64,000 bases of DNA from Anaerorhabdus sp964386325 (GTDB lineage: Bacteria > Bacillota_I > Bacilli_A > Erysipelotrichales > Erysipelotrichaceae), in NCBI GenBank assembly GCA_964386325.1, contig CAYLQY010000002.1:62001-126000 (forward strand). Reading direction: 5' to 3'. Numbering within the stretch: position 1 is the stretch's first letter; every line of letters begins with the position of its first letter. Under the pieces are notes generated by a model. That model searched no databases. It worked only from the letters and a program-made list of their open reading frames with translations, and was not told the origin of the DNA. The translations under genes were made by a program, and so were the position numbers. Shown piece by piece: positions 16,701 to 25,005 of this stretch.

Positions 16701-17981
16701 ATGTTTATAGATCGTGTCAAATTAAAAATTAAAGCGGGAAATGGTGGCAATGGACTTGTTGCATTTCGTCGTGAAAAGTATGTACCACTAGGCGGACCAG
16801 CGGGTGGTGATGGAGGAAAAGGTGGAAGTATCATTTTCGAAGTTGATACTAATAAATCAACACTTTTAGACCTTCGTTATAACCGACAAGTCAATGCGGA
16901 AAGTGGTGGCAATGGCCGTGCAAATAAAATGCATGGACCAGATGGAGAAGATATCATTGTAAAAGTACCACAAGGAACAATGATAAAAGATGTAGAAACT
17001 GGTGGAATTATTGCCGATCTTGTAAAACCTGATCAATCAGCAGTGATTGCAAAAGGTGGAAAAGGTGGAAGAGGAAACTGGCATTTCGCTACAGGAAGAA
17101 ATAACGCTCCAGACTATGCTGAGCAAGGTGAAGATGGAGAAGTTAAAGAAGTTCAAATTGAACTTAAACTTTTAGCGGATGTTGGTTTAATTGGATTTCC
17201 TTCAGTAGGAAAATCAACGCTACTTTCTGTTGTAAGTAAAGCAAGACCAGAAATTGCAGAATATCACTTTACAACGATTACACCTAATTTAGGTGTTGTT
17301 CAAGTAAATGATGGTCGTAGTTTTGTAATGGCAGATTTACCGGGGTTGATTCAAGGTGCTAGTGAAGGTAAGGGATTGGGACATCAATTCTTACGTCATA
17401 TTGAACGCTGTCGTGTTTTACTTCATGTTATTGACATGGGTGGACATGATGGAAGAGATCCAGTAGAAGATTACAAAATTATCAATGATGAACTTCGTCA
17501 ATATGAAATGCGTTTAACAGAACGTCCACAAGTTGTGATTGCGAATAAAATGGACTTGGAATCTGCGGAAGAAAATCTTGAACGTTTTAGAAAAGCGTAT
17601 CCAGATTTAGAAGTTTTTCCAACAGTTACAATTATTCATGAAGGACTTGAGAATGTTTTATATCGTGTTGCCAATTTGCTAGAAGTTACACCAGAATTTC
17701 CTATGGTTGATGATGAAACTCAAACTGAAGGTGTACTTTATAAATTTAAACCTGAAGCTCCAGCATTTGAAGTTTTCAATTTAGGAAATGGACAATGGAA
17801 GTTAGAAGGAAAACGTCTAGACCGTTTGTTTAGAAGTGTAGATTTTGAAAGAGAAGAAGAAGTTTATCGCTTTGCATCGACATTAAAGAAAATGGGTGTT
17901 GATGATGCACTAAAAGAAGCAGGTGCAAAAGAAGGAGATACTGTCTTCATAAATGACTTTAAATTTGAATATTTTGATTAA
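16701..17981 (+). CDS. obgE: Obg GTPase (CgtA)
   Basis: The 426-residue protein has the Gly-rich Obg fold (GNGGNGLVAFRREKYVPLGGPAGGDGG), a G domain with GFPSVGKST, DLPGLIQGASEGKGLG and ANKMDL, and a C-terminal OCT domain. Obg is an essential GTPase in 50S maturation and stress signalling. ATG 16701 follows AGAGGAGG by 6 bases; an upstream in-frame ATG falls inside the rpmA terminator and is rejected. Confidence 0.97.
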   Translation: MFIDRVKLKIKAGNGGNGLVAFRREKYVPLGGPAGGDGGKGGSIIFEVDTNKSTLLDLRYNRQVNAESGGNGRANKMHGPDGEDIIVKVPQGTMIKDVETGGIIADLVKPDQSAVIAKGGKGGRGNWHFATGRNNAPDYAEQGEDGEVKEVQIELKLLADVGLIGFPSVGKSTLLSVVSKARPEIAEYHFTTITPNLGVVQVNDGRSFVMADLPGLIQGASEGKGLGHQFLRHIERCRVLLHVIDMGGHDGRDPVEDYKIINDELRQYEMRLTERPQVVIANKMDLESAEENLERFRKAYPDLEVFPTVTIIHEGLENVLYRVANLLEVTPEFPMVDDETQTEGVLYKFKPEAPAFEVFNLGNGQWKLEGKRLDRLFRSVDFEREEEVYRFASTLKKMGVDDALKEAGAKEGDTVFINDFKFEYFD

Positions 17982-17985
17982 TTAG

Positions 17986-18016
17986 AAATCCATGACATAA
18001 AATCATGGATTTTTTA
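17986..18016 (+). terminator. Terminator of obgE
   Basis: A 10-bp stem AAATCCATGA / TCATGGATTT with a 7-base loop and trailing T-run. Confidence 0.9.
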
Positions 18017-18135
18017 CTTTATAATCACATTTCTTGATGTCTATTTATGGGAGTGTTAGCATAAAAATAGGTTAGAGGATATAAAACTAGAGCCATACCT
18101 ACCGTAGTTACTACGATGTCTAAGAGGTGATAAAC

Positions 18136-18525
18136 ATGAAAAAAATAGTAATTGTTACGTTAAAAGTTTTAGCGGTTGTTATACTTATTACAGGTATATT
18201 TACTGCGTTTGCAGCAAGCACAATGTCAATGCGTGGTATGATGCGTTACTTTGTGGAACCTTCGTTTAACATTGTAATCTTTATTACATTATTAGTCACA
18301 AGCATATTATCTAGCGTACTGCTCTATGGTTTTGCAATACATTTAGAAACACAAGAAGAAATGTTAGATGAAATTAAAAGAATACACTTTAGAGTACGTG
18401 CAATTGATGAAGAGAAAGATTTCGAAAATTGCGAAGAATGTGATGAAATAATTGAAGAAGTTGATGTTGAAAGTGAACCAACACAAGAAGAAATTATAGA
18501 AGTTCAAGAAACCGAAACAAAATAA
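18136..18525 (+). CDS. Small two-helix membrane protein with acidic tail, unknown
   Basis: The 129-residue protein is not recognised. Two hydrophobic helices lie near residues 3-26 and 44-68, then a cytoplasmic tail that becomes very acidic (many Glu, about 95-129) with a CEECDE segment. ATG 18136 is preceded by AAGAGGTGATAAAC; an in-frame GTG at 18127 overlaps that site. It stands alone between terminators after obgE and before ruvA. Confidence 0.6.
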   Translation: MKKIVIVTLKVLAVVILITGIFTAFAASTMSMRGMMRYFVEPSFNIVIFITLLVTSILSSVLLYGFAIHLETQEEMLDEIKRIHFRVRAIDEEKDFENCEECDEIIEEVDVESEPTQEEIIEVQETETK

Positions 18526-18568
18526 GAATTAAATCTAGTTTTAACCGAAAAAACCGATAGAATAACTG

Positions 18569-18600
18569 AAATGTATTAGCTTATAAGCCAATACATTTTT
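18569..18600 (+). terminator. Terminator after the small membrane protein
   Basis: Stacked stems AAATGTATT / AATACATTT and the inner palindrome GCTTATAAGC, followed by TTTTT. Confidence 0.8.
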
Positions 18601-18640
18601 CTTATTTCACGGCGATTTAGCGAGAGAAATAATGAAATTG

Positions 18641-18649
18641 TGGTAAAAT
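18641..18649 (+). promoter_or_regulatory. Extended -10 element of ruvAB
   Basis: TGGTAAAAT stands 17 bases before the ruvA start. No clear -35 is seen, and no palindrome like the one at 24.9 kb, so SOS control is not evident. Confidence 0.45.
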
Positions 18650-18665
18650 AGAAGAGGTGATTAAA

Positions 18666-19235
18666 ATGATAGCGTTTATTCGTGGAAAAGTATTTGCATA
18701 TGGAATTGATTGGATAATATTAGATAATCAAGGAATTGGTTATCGTATTTCTTTTGGACATCCAGAAGCAATAAAATTGAATCAAGAAATTCAAATTTTT
18801 ACGTATCAACATGTGCGTGAAGATGAACTAAGTTTATATGGGTTCTTATCGTTAGAAGAATATGAATTATTTTTAAAATTAATTTCAGTAAAAGGTCTTG
18901 GACCTAAAACAGCAATGGGAATGTTGAGTAAATTTCATTATGAACAAATTGTACAATCAATTGAAAATGGTGACGTTAATTTCTTAAAAGGATTGCCAGG
19001 AATTGGTGGCAAGACGGCAAGTCAAATTATTTTGGACTTAAAGGGTAAGCTTGTAAGTGCACAAAGTAATGAACCAATCGCAAGTGAATTAACAGATGCA
19101 CTAGAAGGTTTAAAATCTTTAGGCTATAAACAAGGAGAAGTACAATCTATTGCGAATAAATTAAGAGAGCAACCAGGATTATCAAGTGATGAATACTTGA
19201 AGTTAGGGTTACAGCTTTTAATGAAAAAGAAATAG
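18666..19235 (+). CDS. ruvA: Holliday junction DNA helicase subunit RuvA
   Basis: The 189-residue protein has an OB domain (IRGKVFAYG), two helix-hairpin-helix segments (VKGLGPKTAM and LPGIGGKTASQIILDLK) and a C-terminal domain III. RuvA binds the four-way junction and loads RuvB. ATG 18666 follows AGAGGTGATTAAA. It is followed by ruvB after 9 bases. Confidence 0.96.
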   Translation: MIAFIRGKVFAYGIDWIILDNQGIGYRISFGHPEAIKLNQEIQIFTYQHVREDELSLYGFLSLEEYELFLKLISVKGLGPKTAMGMLSKFHYEQIVQSIENGDVNFLKGLPGIGGKTASQIILDLKGKLVSAQSNEPIASELTDALEGLKSLGYKQGEVQSIANKLREQPGLSSDEYLKLGLQLLMKKK

Positions 19236-19244
19236 GAGGTTACA

Positions 19245-20249
19245 ATGGAAGAAGAACGTTTATTATCTGCTTATGAAGAAGCAGGCGATGAAGAAGAAAA
19301 CTTACGTCCCCAAAATTTAAATGAATATGTGGGACAAGATACATTAAAAAATAATTTACGTATATTTATACAAGCTGCTCTACAAAGAAATGAAACGTTG
19401 GATCATGTATTGTTATATGGTCCGCCAGGTTTAGGTAAGACAACATTGGCGTATATTTTGGGGAATGAAATGCATGGTAAAGTTAAAACATGTAGTGGTC
19501 CAAGTATTGAAAAAGCAGGAGATTTAGCTGCGATTTTATCAACAGTTGAACCAGGTGATATTTTATTTGTTGATGAAATTCATCGATTACCTAAGGTTGT
19601 GGAAGAAGTTTTATATCCAGCGATGGAAGATTTTTGTATCGATGTTGTTGTAGGAAAAGATGCAACTACACGTTCAATACGCTTGGATTTACCACCATTT
19701 ACATTAGTTGGGGCAACAACACGGGCAGGGGATTTAACAGCTCCTCTACGTGATCGTTTTGGTATTGTATCTAAATTAGAGTATTATTCTGAAGAACAGC
19801 TTTGTCAAATTGTTAGACGCACAGCTCGCGTATTGGGTGTGGTGATTGATGAAGAAGCAGTTGTGGAGATTGCGAAAAGATCACGTGGAACACCACGTAT
19901 TGCCAATCGCTTACTTCGAAGAGTAAGAGACTTTGCACAAGTCTTGAATAATGGTATTATTTCTTTAGAAATCGCATCATCTTCACTCGATCGACTTCGT
20001 GTCGATGCATTAGGATTGGATGAAGTTGATATTCATTACTTAAGAGGTGTTATTGAACGTTTCCGTGGTGGTCCTGTTGGTTTGGAAGCACTCGCAAGTT
20101 CGATTGGCGAGGAGCCACTGACACTTGAAGATGTGTATGAACCTTATCTTATTCAGATTGGATTCATTAATCGTACTGCCAGAGGACGTGTCGCAACTCA
20201 AAAAGCATATGAGCACTTGAAGATTTCATATAATGATCAATTATTTTAA
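19245..20249 (+). CDS. ruvB: Holliday junction DNA helicase RuvB
   Basis: The 334-residue AAA+ motor has Walker A GPPGLGKTT, Walker B FVDEIHR, sensor GATTRAGDLTAPLRDRFG and a C-terminal winged helix (IGFINRTARGRVAT). It drives branch migration with RuvA. AGGAGG lies 5 bases before the ATG. Standard length. Confidence 0.98.
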   Translation: MEEERLLSAYEEAGDEEENLRPQNLNEYVGQDTLKNNLRIFIQAALQRNETLDHVLLYGPPGLGKTTLAYILGNEMHGKVKTCSGPSIEKAGDLAAILSTVEPGDILFVDEIHRLPKVVEEVLYPAMEDFCIDVVVGKDATTRSIRLDLPPFTLVGATTRAGDLTAPLRDRFGIVSKLEYYSEEQLCQIVRRTARVLGVVIDEEAVVEIAKRSRGTPRIANRLLRRVRDFAQVLNNGIISLEIASSSLDRLRVDALGLDEVDIHYLRGVIERFRGGPVGLEALASSIGEEPLTLEDVYEPYLIQIGFINRTARGRVATQKAYEHLKISYNDQLF

Positions 20250-20250
20250 T

Positions 20251-20279
20251 AAACAGGTAATTTGAATTACCTGTTTATC
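20251..20279 (+). terminator. Hairpin after ruvB
   Basis: A 12-bp stem AAACAGGTAATT / AATTACCTGTTT, but only a short T tract (TTTATCATC); it may terminate partially. Confidence 0.6.
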
Positions 20280-20302
20280 ATCTCTAAGGAGAAGGTGAAA
20301 TT

Positions 20303-21076
20303 ATGGAAACAAAAATTGTTTATTCAAGAATTGAATTACAAAAAAAGTTAATTGAATTAATGGAAGATGGATTCAGCCATCGCGAACACTTAAATGAGTA
20401 TCTAGATAATATGTTATTTTATATTGGAGACCAAGATGCTAATTTACGGGATAAGATTATCTATACGATATTTAGTGAATTAATCTGTAACTCAGATTAT
20501 CTGGATAATGAAAAACTTAAATGCATTTTACATGTAGTTGTCGACGATGAACATTTATTTTATCGAATTGGAAATACTGAAGATTATACTGTATTGACAC
20601 GGTCATTTTCAGTTTTAGTAGTTGCGTTATTACTTAATCGTAATCGAACAAAACCATTCCTGAGTAAAGAAGAATTTGTAACAACAAAAGAATTAGTTTT
20701 CAAGTATTTTGAAAGTGAAAAAGATTATCGTGGCTATAGTGATACGTGGGGATGGATTCATGCAATTGCTCATTGTTCTGATGCACTAGATGAAATTGTA
20801 TTGAGTGATTTATGTACACATGAAGATTGCCAAAAAATATTAGATTTAGGTGTTAAGGTATTTACAAATCCGACTTTTATTTTTAATCATGAAGAGGATG
20901 AACGATTTGTCGCTGTTATTATATCAATGAGAAAAAGAGAGTTAATTACTTTGGAAGAAATTGAAACGTGGAAAGAAAATTTAGTCTTTGATGAAAAATT
21001 TGATGAATATGCTTCATTTATTAGTCGTATGAATGGTAAACAATTATGGAGAAGTTTATATTTTAAAAATAAATAG
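20303..21076 (+). CDS. DUF2785 domain protein
   Basis: The 257-residue, mostly helical protein contains DYRGYSDTWGWIHAIAHCSDALDE near residues 139-162, the signature of DUF2785. The function of the family is unknown and no membrane segment or signal is seen. AAGGAGAAGG precedes the ATG. The ATPase gene starts 12 bases downstream, so the pair may be cotranscribed. Confidence 0.75.
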   Translation: METKIVYSRIELQKKLIELMEDGFSHREHLNEYLDNMLFYIGDQDANLRDKIIYTIFSELICNSDYLDNEKLKCILHVVVDDEHLFYRIGNTEDYTVLTRSFSVLVVALLLNRNRTKPFLSKEEFVTTKELVFKYFESEKDYRGYSDTWGWIHAIAHCSDALDEIVLSDLCTHEDCQKILDLGVKVFTNPTFIFNHEEDERFVAVIISMRKRELITLEEIETWKENLVFDEKFDEYASFISRMNGKQLWRSLYFKNK

Positions 21077-21088
21077 GTGATAATGCTT

Positions 21089-21832
21089 ATGGATAGACGC
21101 TATATTGAGAGTTTACATTTGAATGAAATTGGTGAAGATTCTTATATTAAAGATTTACCAGTTATTAAAAATTTAATGCAATCGAATTCATTGAATTTAA
21201 ATTGTGATGTTGTTTTTTTGGTGGGTGAAAATGGAGTAGGAAAGTCTACATTGATTGAAGCTATTGCAGTAAATGCAGGTTTTAATCCAGAAGGCGGATC
21301 GAAAAATTTTAATTTTGAAACAAAAAATACAGTATCTAACTTGCATCAATATATTACTCTCGCTAAAGGTGCTTATGAAAAAGATGGTTTTTTTCTACGT
21401 GCAGAAAGCCTTTATAATGTTGCATCGGAAATTGATGAATACTATGAAGATGAATTTAAAGCAAAAGCATCTACAAGTTTTGGTGATATTTCACTCCATA
21501 ACCAGTCACATGGTGAAAGCTTTATGGCACTTGTACAAAATCGATTTTGGGGCAATGGATTATATATATTAGATGAACCTGAAGCTGCCTTATCGCCATC
21601 AGGTCAATTAAGTTTATTAGCGGAAATGCATGCATTAGTTAAAAATAATTCGCAATTTATTATTTCAACACATTCGCCAATTTTATTATCATTTCCTAAC
21701 GCACTTATCTATCAAATTACTGAGGACAGTATTGAAGTTATAAAATATAGTGATTGTGAACATGTAGTGTTAACGAAGCAATTTCTTAATAATCCCGAAA
21801 GTTTCTTTCGATATTTATTTGAGGACGAGTAA
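21089..21832 (+). CDS. ABC/SMC-like AAA ATPase, soluble
   Basis: This single-domain ATPase of about 247 residues has Walker A VGENGVGKST, a signature-like SHGESF and Walker B YILDEPEAAL followed by IISTHSPILL (switch His). This pattern is of the AAA_21/AAA_15-type ATPases that lack a transporter partner and often sit in accessory or defence loci. No nuclease partner is adjacent. I favour ATG 21089, 8 bases after AGGTGA; ATG 21083 is possible. Function unknown. Confidence 0.75.
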   Translation: MDRRYIESLHLNEIGEDSYIKDLPVIKNLMQSNSLNLNCDVVFLVGENGVGKSTLIEAIAVNAGFNPEGGSKNFNFETKNTVSNLHQYITLAKGAYEKDGFFLRAESLYNVASEIDEYYEDEFKAKASTSFGDISLHNQSHGESFMALVQNRFWGNGLYILDEPEAALSPSGQLSLLAEMHALVKNNSQFIISTHSPILLSFPNALIYQITEDSIEVIKYSDCEHVVLTKQFLNNPESFFRYLFEDE

Positions 21833-21917
21833 TAACAGTAATTTTTAGCCTAGTAAAATAAGGTAGTGATAATAAAAATTTATACTTACTAAATTTTAAA
21901 TGAAAGAGGATAACAAA

Positions 21918-22400
21918 ATGATACGTTGCGCAACAAAAGAAGATGCTTCACGAATAGCTGAGATATTGATTTTCGCTAAAAGAATGGCATATAGTGATAT
22001 ATTTAATAATTATAAAATTTCATTTTGGGAAATGCAGGTTTTACCATTAGCGCTTGAATATATTGAAAAACCGGAGATGCTTGAGAATGTCTTTGTGTTT
22101 GAAGATGAAGTAATTAAAGGTGTAATGAAAATATCCTATGATAAAAAGTCTATGCATTTTGAAATAAATGAATTATATATTGATCCATTTTTTCAAAATC
22201 AACACATTGGAAGTCACTTCATTAAATACAGTGAAGAAATGGCATCTTCATTAGGTTTTTCTACAATCCATCTTTGGGTATTAGAAAAAAATCAAAATGC
22301 CAGAAACTTTTATACTAAACAAGGGTTCAAATTAACATCCGATAAAAAATTAGAGGATGGAACAACGGAATATATTTTAAGATATCAAAAAGAATTATAA
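21918..22400 (+). CDS. GNAT-family N-acetyltransferase
   Basis: The 160-residue protein has the GNAT core: INELYIDPFFQNQHIGSHFI (acetyl-CoA-binding loop Q-N-Q-H-I-G) and LEKNQNARNFYTKQGFK. The acceptor is unknown. I chose ATG 21918 because AGAGGA lies 6 bases before it; the in-frame ATG at 21900 covers that site. An 85-base gap separates it from the ATPase gene. Confidence 0.85.
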   Translation: MIRCATKEDASRIAEILIFAKRMAYSDIFNNYKISFWEMQVLPLALEYIEKPEMLENVFVFEDEVIKGVMKISYDKKSMHFEINELYIDPFFQNQHIGSHFIKYSEEMASSLGFSTIHLWVLEKNQNARNFYTKQGFKLTSDKKLEDGTTEYILRYQKEL

Positions 22401-22491
22401 GTATTCAATTAAGTAGTTTGTTTTCTTGTGAAAGAAAAGATTTGAATATTTCTTGAATAGTAAATCATAGATTCAATTTTAGGAGGATAAG

Positions 22492-22857
22492 ATGATTGAG
22501 TTTTCGAAAAACGAATTAGAAATGGCTCAAAAAGCAATACAGTCTACTATTCGAAAAAGTGAGAAGGTAGTTGAAACACTGTCTACGAAGGAATCTTCTA
22601 AGCAATCGCAAATTAAAATGGTCGAAGAAAGATTACATGTCTTTTATACGGCGAATGCGTTGTTGTTGATGGCGTTAAATGAAAGTCCGCTTGAAAAAAT
22701 GAAGAAAGAAGATATAGAAGATTTAAAACGCATTTTACCACCAATCAAAAAACAAATTGAAGATATGCTATATAAATTTAATAGTGGAACTTCGCAGCAT
22801 ACTTTGGCAATACGTAGAATTAGAGCATTTGAAATTGTTTTGGCACTAGCAAAATAA
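22492..22857 (+). CDS. Uncharacterised helical protein
   Basis: The 121-residue protein is not recognised. It is charged and helical throughout, with no cysteine, signal or membrane segment. TTAGGAGGATAAG gives a strong ribosome binding site, which supports it being real. A terminator shared with the convergent SRAP gene follows. Confidence 0.55.
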   Translation: MIEFSKNELEMAQKAIQSTIRKSEKVVETLSTKESSKQSQIKMVEERLHVFYTANALLLMALNESPLEKMKKEDIEDLKRILPPIKKQIEDMLYKFNSGTSQHTLAIRRIRAFEIVLALAK

Positions 22858-22858
22858 A

Positions 22859-22875
22859 AAGCGGAATATCCGCTT
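22859..22875. terminator. Short bidirectional hairpin
   Basis: A 7-bp GC-rich stem AAGCGGA / TCCGCTT with a 3-base loop lies between convergent genes. A-run on one side (T-run for the minus strand) suits the SRAP gene better. Confidence 0.65.
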
Positions 22876-23395
22876 AATCTATTTTTATTGAGAGTTGATT
22901 AGAATGGATGATTTCACCAAGAAAGTAAGGTGCAATTTCATCTTTTTTTATGGTTAATGGAACACGATTGTGAATTTTCGCTAATGTTGGATTTGCTTCC
23001 TCAGTGATGATAGCAAATTCATTTTTATCATTACAACATGCAGCCATTATAATGAGATGGTTTGATGTAGAAAATAAATATCTTTGTTTTGTATCGCAAT
23101 CCCATTCATAATAACCTGACGCAATAACAAGGCATGGTTTATAATGATGAGCAATGCCATTTTCATTGCGTAAATTAATAACACGTTTTTTATTCATAGT
23201 TAATCCCCAAGACATTATACGAGGGGTTAACTTATTATTGTCATCGTTAAGAAATACAACTGTTTTATCAGTTGGACGTATTTCATCAAAATGAATTTGC
23301 TGAAAAACTTCAGGGGGAAATTGTTCTTGATAATAATTTTTAATATTGTTTGTAAATGTGTTAGTATTGTTTGAAAATAAATAACGACCGCACAT
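22874..23395 (-). CDS. SRAP (SOS response-associated peptidase), compact form
   Basis: The 173-residue protein starts MCGRY, placing the catalytic Cys2 at the mature N terminus, and keeps Asn74 (INLRNEN), Glu97 (GYYEW) and His142 (IHNRVPL). These match the YedK/HMCES residues that crosslink to abasic sites in single-stranded DNA. It is shorter than the usual about 220 residues, mainly in the middle. ATG 23395 follows GAGGTGATTACA; the longer in-frame start would bury Cys2. It is the last gene after the polymerase and small protein. Confidence 0.9.
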   Translation of the reverse strand: MCGRYLFSNNTNTFTNNIKNYYQEQFPPEVFQQIHFDEIRPTDKTVVFLNDDNNKLTPRIMSWGLTMNKKRVINLRNENGIAHHYKPCLVIASGYYEWDCDTKQRYLFSTSNHLIIMAACCNDKNEFAIITEEANPTLAKIHNRVPLTIKKDEIAPYFLGEIIHSNQLSIKID

Positions 23396-23400
23396 TGTAA

Positions 23401-23634
23401 TCACCTCTTCTCAATAAACCATTTATTATGATCATGAAATAAGTATCGGCATTCTTGATCAAATAGGCAAGTATAACGCATTCCAGATCCGCCAGATTTT
23501 AATGATGCGGCTTGACAACATTGTAGAACACGATCAATTTTGTATTTTACTCCATTATCCCACACGACATAAAGGGGAAGGATTTGACCATTTGTATCGT
23601 GTTCACAAATAACTTTAACGTAACATGGTTTCAT
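23401..23634 (-). CDS. Small Cys-rich protein of the UmuC cassette, unknown
   Basis: The 77-residue protein begins MKPCYVKV and has WDNGVKYKIDRVLQCCQAAS and RYTCLFDQECRYLFHD; it has five cysteines. I recall similar small proteins next to Y-family polymerases in other Bacillota, but have no function for them. It sits 11 bases after the polymerase and 5 before the SRAP start codon, so all three share one transcript. Confidence 0.75.
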   Translation of the reverse strand: MKPCYVKVICEHDTNGQILPLYVVWDNGVKYKIDRVLQCCQAASLKSGGSGMRYTCLFDQECRYLFHDHNKWFIEKR

Positions 23635-23645
23635 AAAAACACTCC

Positions 23646-24887
23646 TTATTTAAAATAACTTTCGGGAAAGATAACATGATCAGATTTTGGATCAAGACGA
23701 TTTAAATCGTTATCTTGAAGTACACATCCTCGTTGAACGGCATAGTGACCAAAGCGATTGCGTATTTCATCAATAGCTACTTCTAATTGTTTCATGGAAC
23801 AATCCTTAGCTTTTTCAAAGAAAGAACTTTGTTGAACAGGCGGATTCTCTGTGAAGTTTGATAAACGAACACCGAGACCACGAATGGACTTATGAAAATC
23901 ATAGTTTTTATTAAATAGAAGTAAGGCATATTCTAAAACATAATCAGTGCAATCAGACTGTTGTGGTAGTGTCATCTGACGAGTAATAGTGTGAAGCGAA
24001 GAATCACGAATGGAAATAGTAACAGTTTTTCCATAAAAACCTTGTTCACGTATTCGTGCGCAAACACTTTCTATTAGAATAATAAATACAATTTTAACTT
24101 CTTCTAGTGTAGTTAAATCTTTAGGGCAAGTTGTACTATTACCAATTGATTTCATGGATGCTAGAGCATTTGAAGTTGCAACCTCACTTGTTTCAATACC
24201 ATTGGCAAAGCTATAAAGAATTTCGCCGACTTTTCCAAAAATACGTTTTAATTGTTCAAGTGGAGTGATAGCTAAATCACCAATCGTATAAATACCATAC
24301 ATCTTTAATTTCTTTTCATTAGACCGACCAACAAATAAGAGTTGAGATACAGGTAAAGGAAAGACTTTTTTCTCTTTTTCATTTGGATACAAGGTGCAAA
24401 AATCATCAATATCAGCTAAATCAGAAGCCAGCTTTGCATATACCTTATTGTAACTAATACCAATCGATACAGTTAATCCGAGTTCGAATTTGATAGTTTC
24501 TTTAATTTCTTTCGCAAGGTCTTCGGGCGATTTATAAAGGTAATGACAGTCACTAATATCAATCCAAGATTCATCGATTCCAAAAGATTCAACACGATTG
24601 CTATAGCGCTCATATATTTTTTTGACACTCTTAGCATAACGAAGATACAAAGAAAAGTTTGCTTTAACACAAATAAGGGTAGGGCATTTTTGCTTAGCTT
24701 GCCAAATGGCTTCGCCAGTCTTAACACCTTTTATCTTAGCGTGTTTATTTTTAGTCAAAATAATGCCATGTCTTTCTTCGATATCACCACATACCGCAAG
24801 GGGAACATGACGATACTCGGGGTGATAAAGCATTTCAACAGAAGCATAAAAACAATTTAAATCAGAATGAAGTATAATTCTATTCAT
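23646..24887 (-). CDS. Y-family translesion DNA polymerase (UmuC/DinB type)
   Basis: The 413-residue polymerase has the first metal-binding motif LHSDLNCFYASVE (Asp9) and the catalytic SFGIDESWID (Asp105, Glu106), a helix-hairpin-helix (MYGIYTIGDLA) and a little-finger domain (GLGVRLSNF). It copies damaged DNA. The form with downstream small protein and SRAP resembles the UvrX/YqjW type rather than housekeeping DinB. ATG 24887 is chosen because the catalytic core starts there; an upstream in-frame start at 24932 would run through its promoter. It is expressed from a promoter buried in palindromes. Confidence 0.92.
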   Translation of the reverse strand: MNRIILHSDLNCFYASVEMLYHPEYRHVPLAVCGDIEERHGIILTKNKHAKIKGVKTGEAIWQAKQKCPTLICVKANFSLYLRYAKSVKKIYERYSNRVESFGIDESWIDISDCHYLYKSPEDLAKEIKETIKFELGLTVSIGISYNKVYAKLASDLADIDDFCTLYPNEKEKKVFPLPVSQLLFVGRSNEKKLKMYGIYTIGDLAITPLEQLKRIFGKVGEILYSFANGIETSEVATSNALASMKSIGNSTTCPKDLTTLEEVKIVFIILIESVCARIREQGFYGKTVTISIRDSSLHTITRQMTLPQQSDCTDYVLEYALLLFNKNYDFHKSIRGLGVRLSNFTENPPVQQSSFFEKAKDCSMKQLEVAIDEIRNRFGHYAVQRGCVLQDNDLNRLDPKSDHVIFPESYFK

Positions 24888-24904
24888 AGAAATCACCCAT
24901 CTAT

Positions 24905-24932
24905 ATTTTACTTGAAAATTAATCAAGTTCAA
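24905..24932 (-). promoter_or_regulatory. Promoter of the UmuC-SRAP operon
   Basis: Minus strand: TTGAAC (24927-24932), 16-base spacer, TAAAAT (24905-24910). Both boxes overlap the palindromes at 24910-24944. Confidence 0.65.
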
Positions 24933-24944
24933 GTGAAACTTGAA
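24910..24944. promoter_or_regulatory. Paired palindromic operators, likely for the S24 repressor
   Basis: Four ACTTGA/TCAAGT half-sites lie here. They form ACTTGA-7-TCAAGT (24910-24928) and TTCAAGT-3-ACTTGAA (24928-24944), with centres 17 bases apart. They cover the UmuC promoter. Binding by the divergent repressor is inferred. Confidence 0.7.
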
Positions 24945-24949
24945 TTTTT

Positions 24950-24966
24950 TTCAAATAAGAATTGAA
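24950..24966. promoter_or_regulatory. Third, weaker palindrome over the repressor -35
   Basis: TTCAA-7-TTGAA; its right arm is part of the repressor's own -35 box, which fits autoregulation. Confidence 0.45.
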
Positions 24967-24990
24967 TTTCATAGAAAAGATAGATAAAAT
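24962..24990 (+). promoter_or_regulatory. Promoter of the S24 repressor gene
   Basis: TTGAAT (24962-24967), 17-base spacer, TAAAAT (24985-24990), 15 bases before the start codon. Confidence 0.65.
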
Positions 24991-25005
24991 AAAGATGGTG
25001 ATAAT

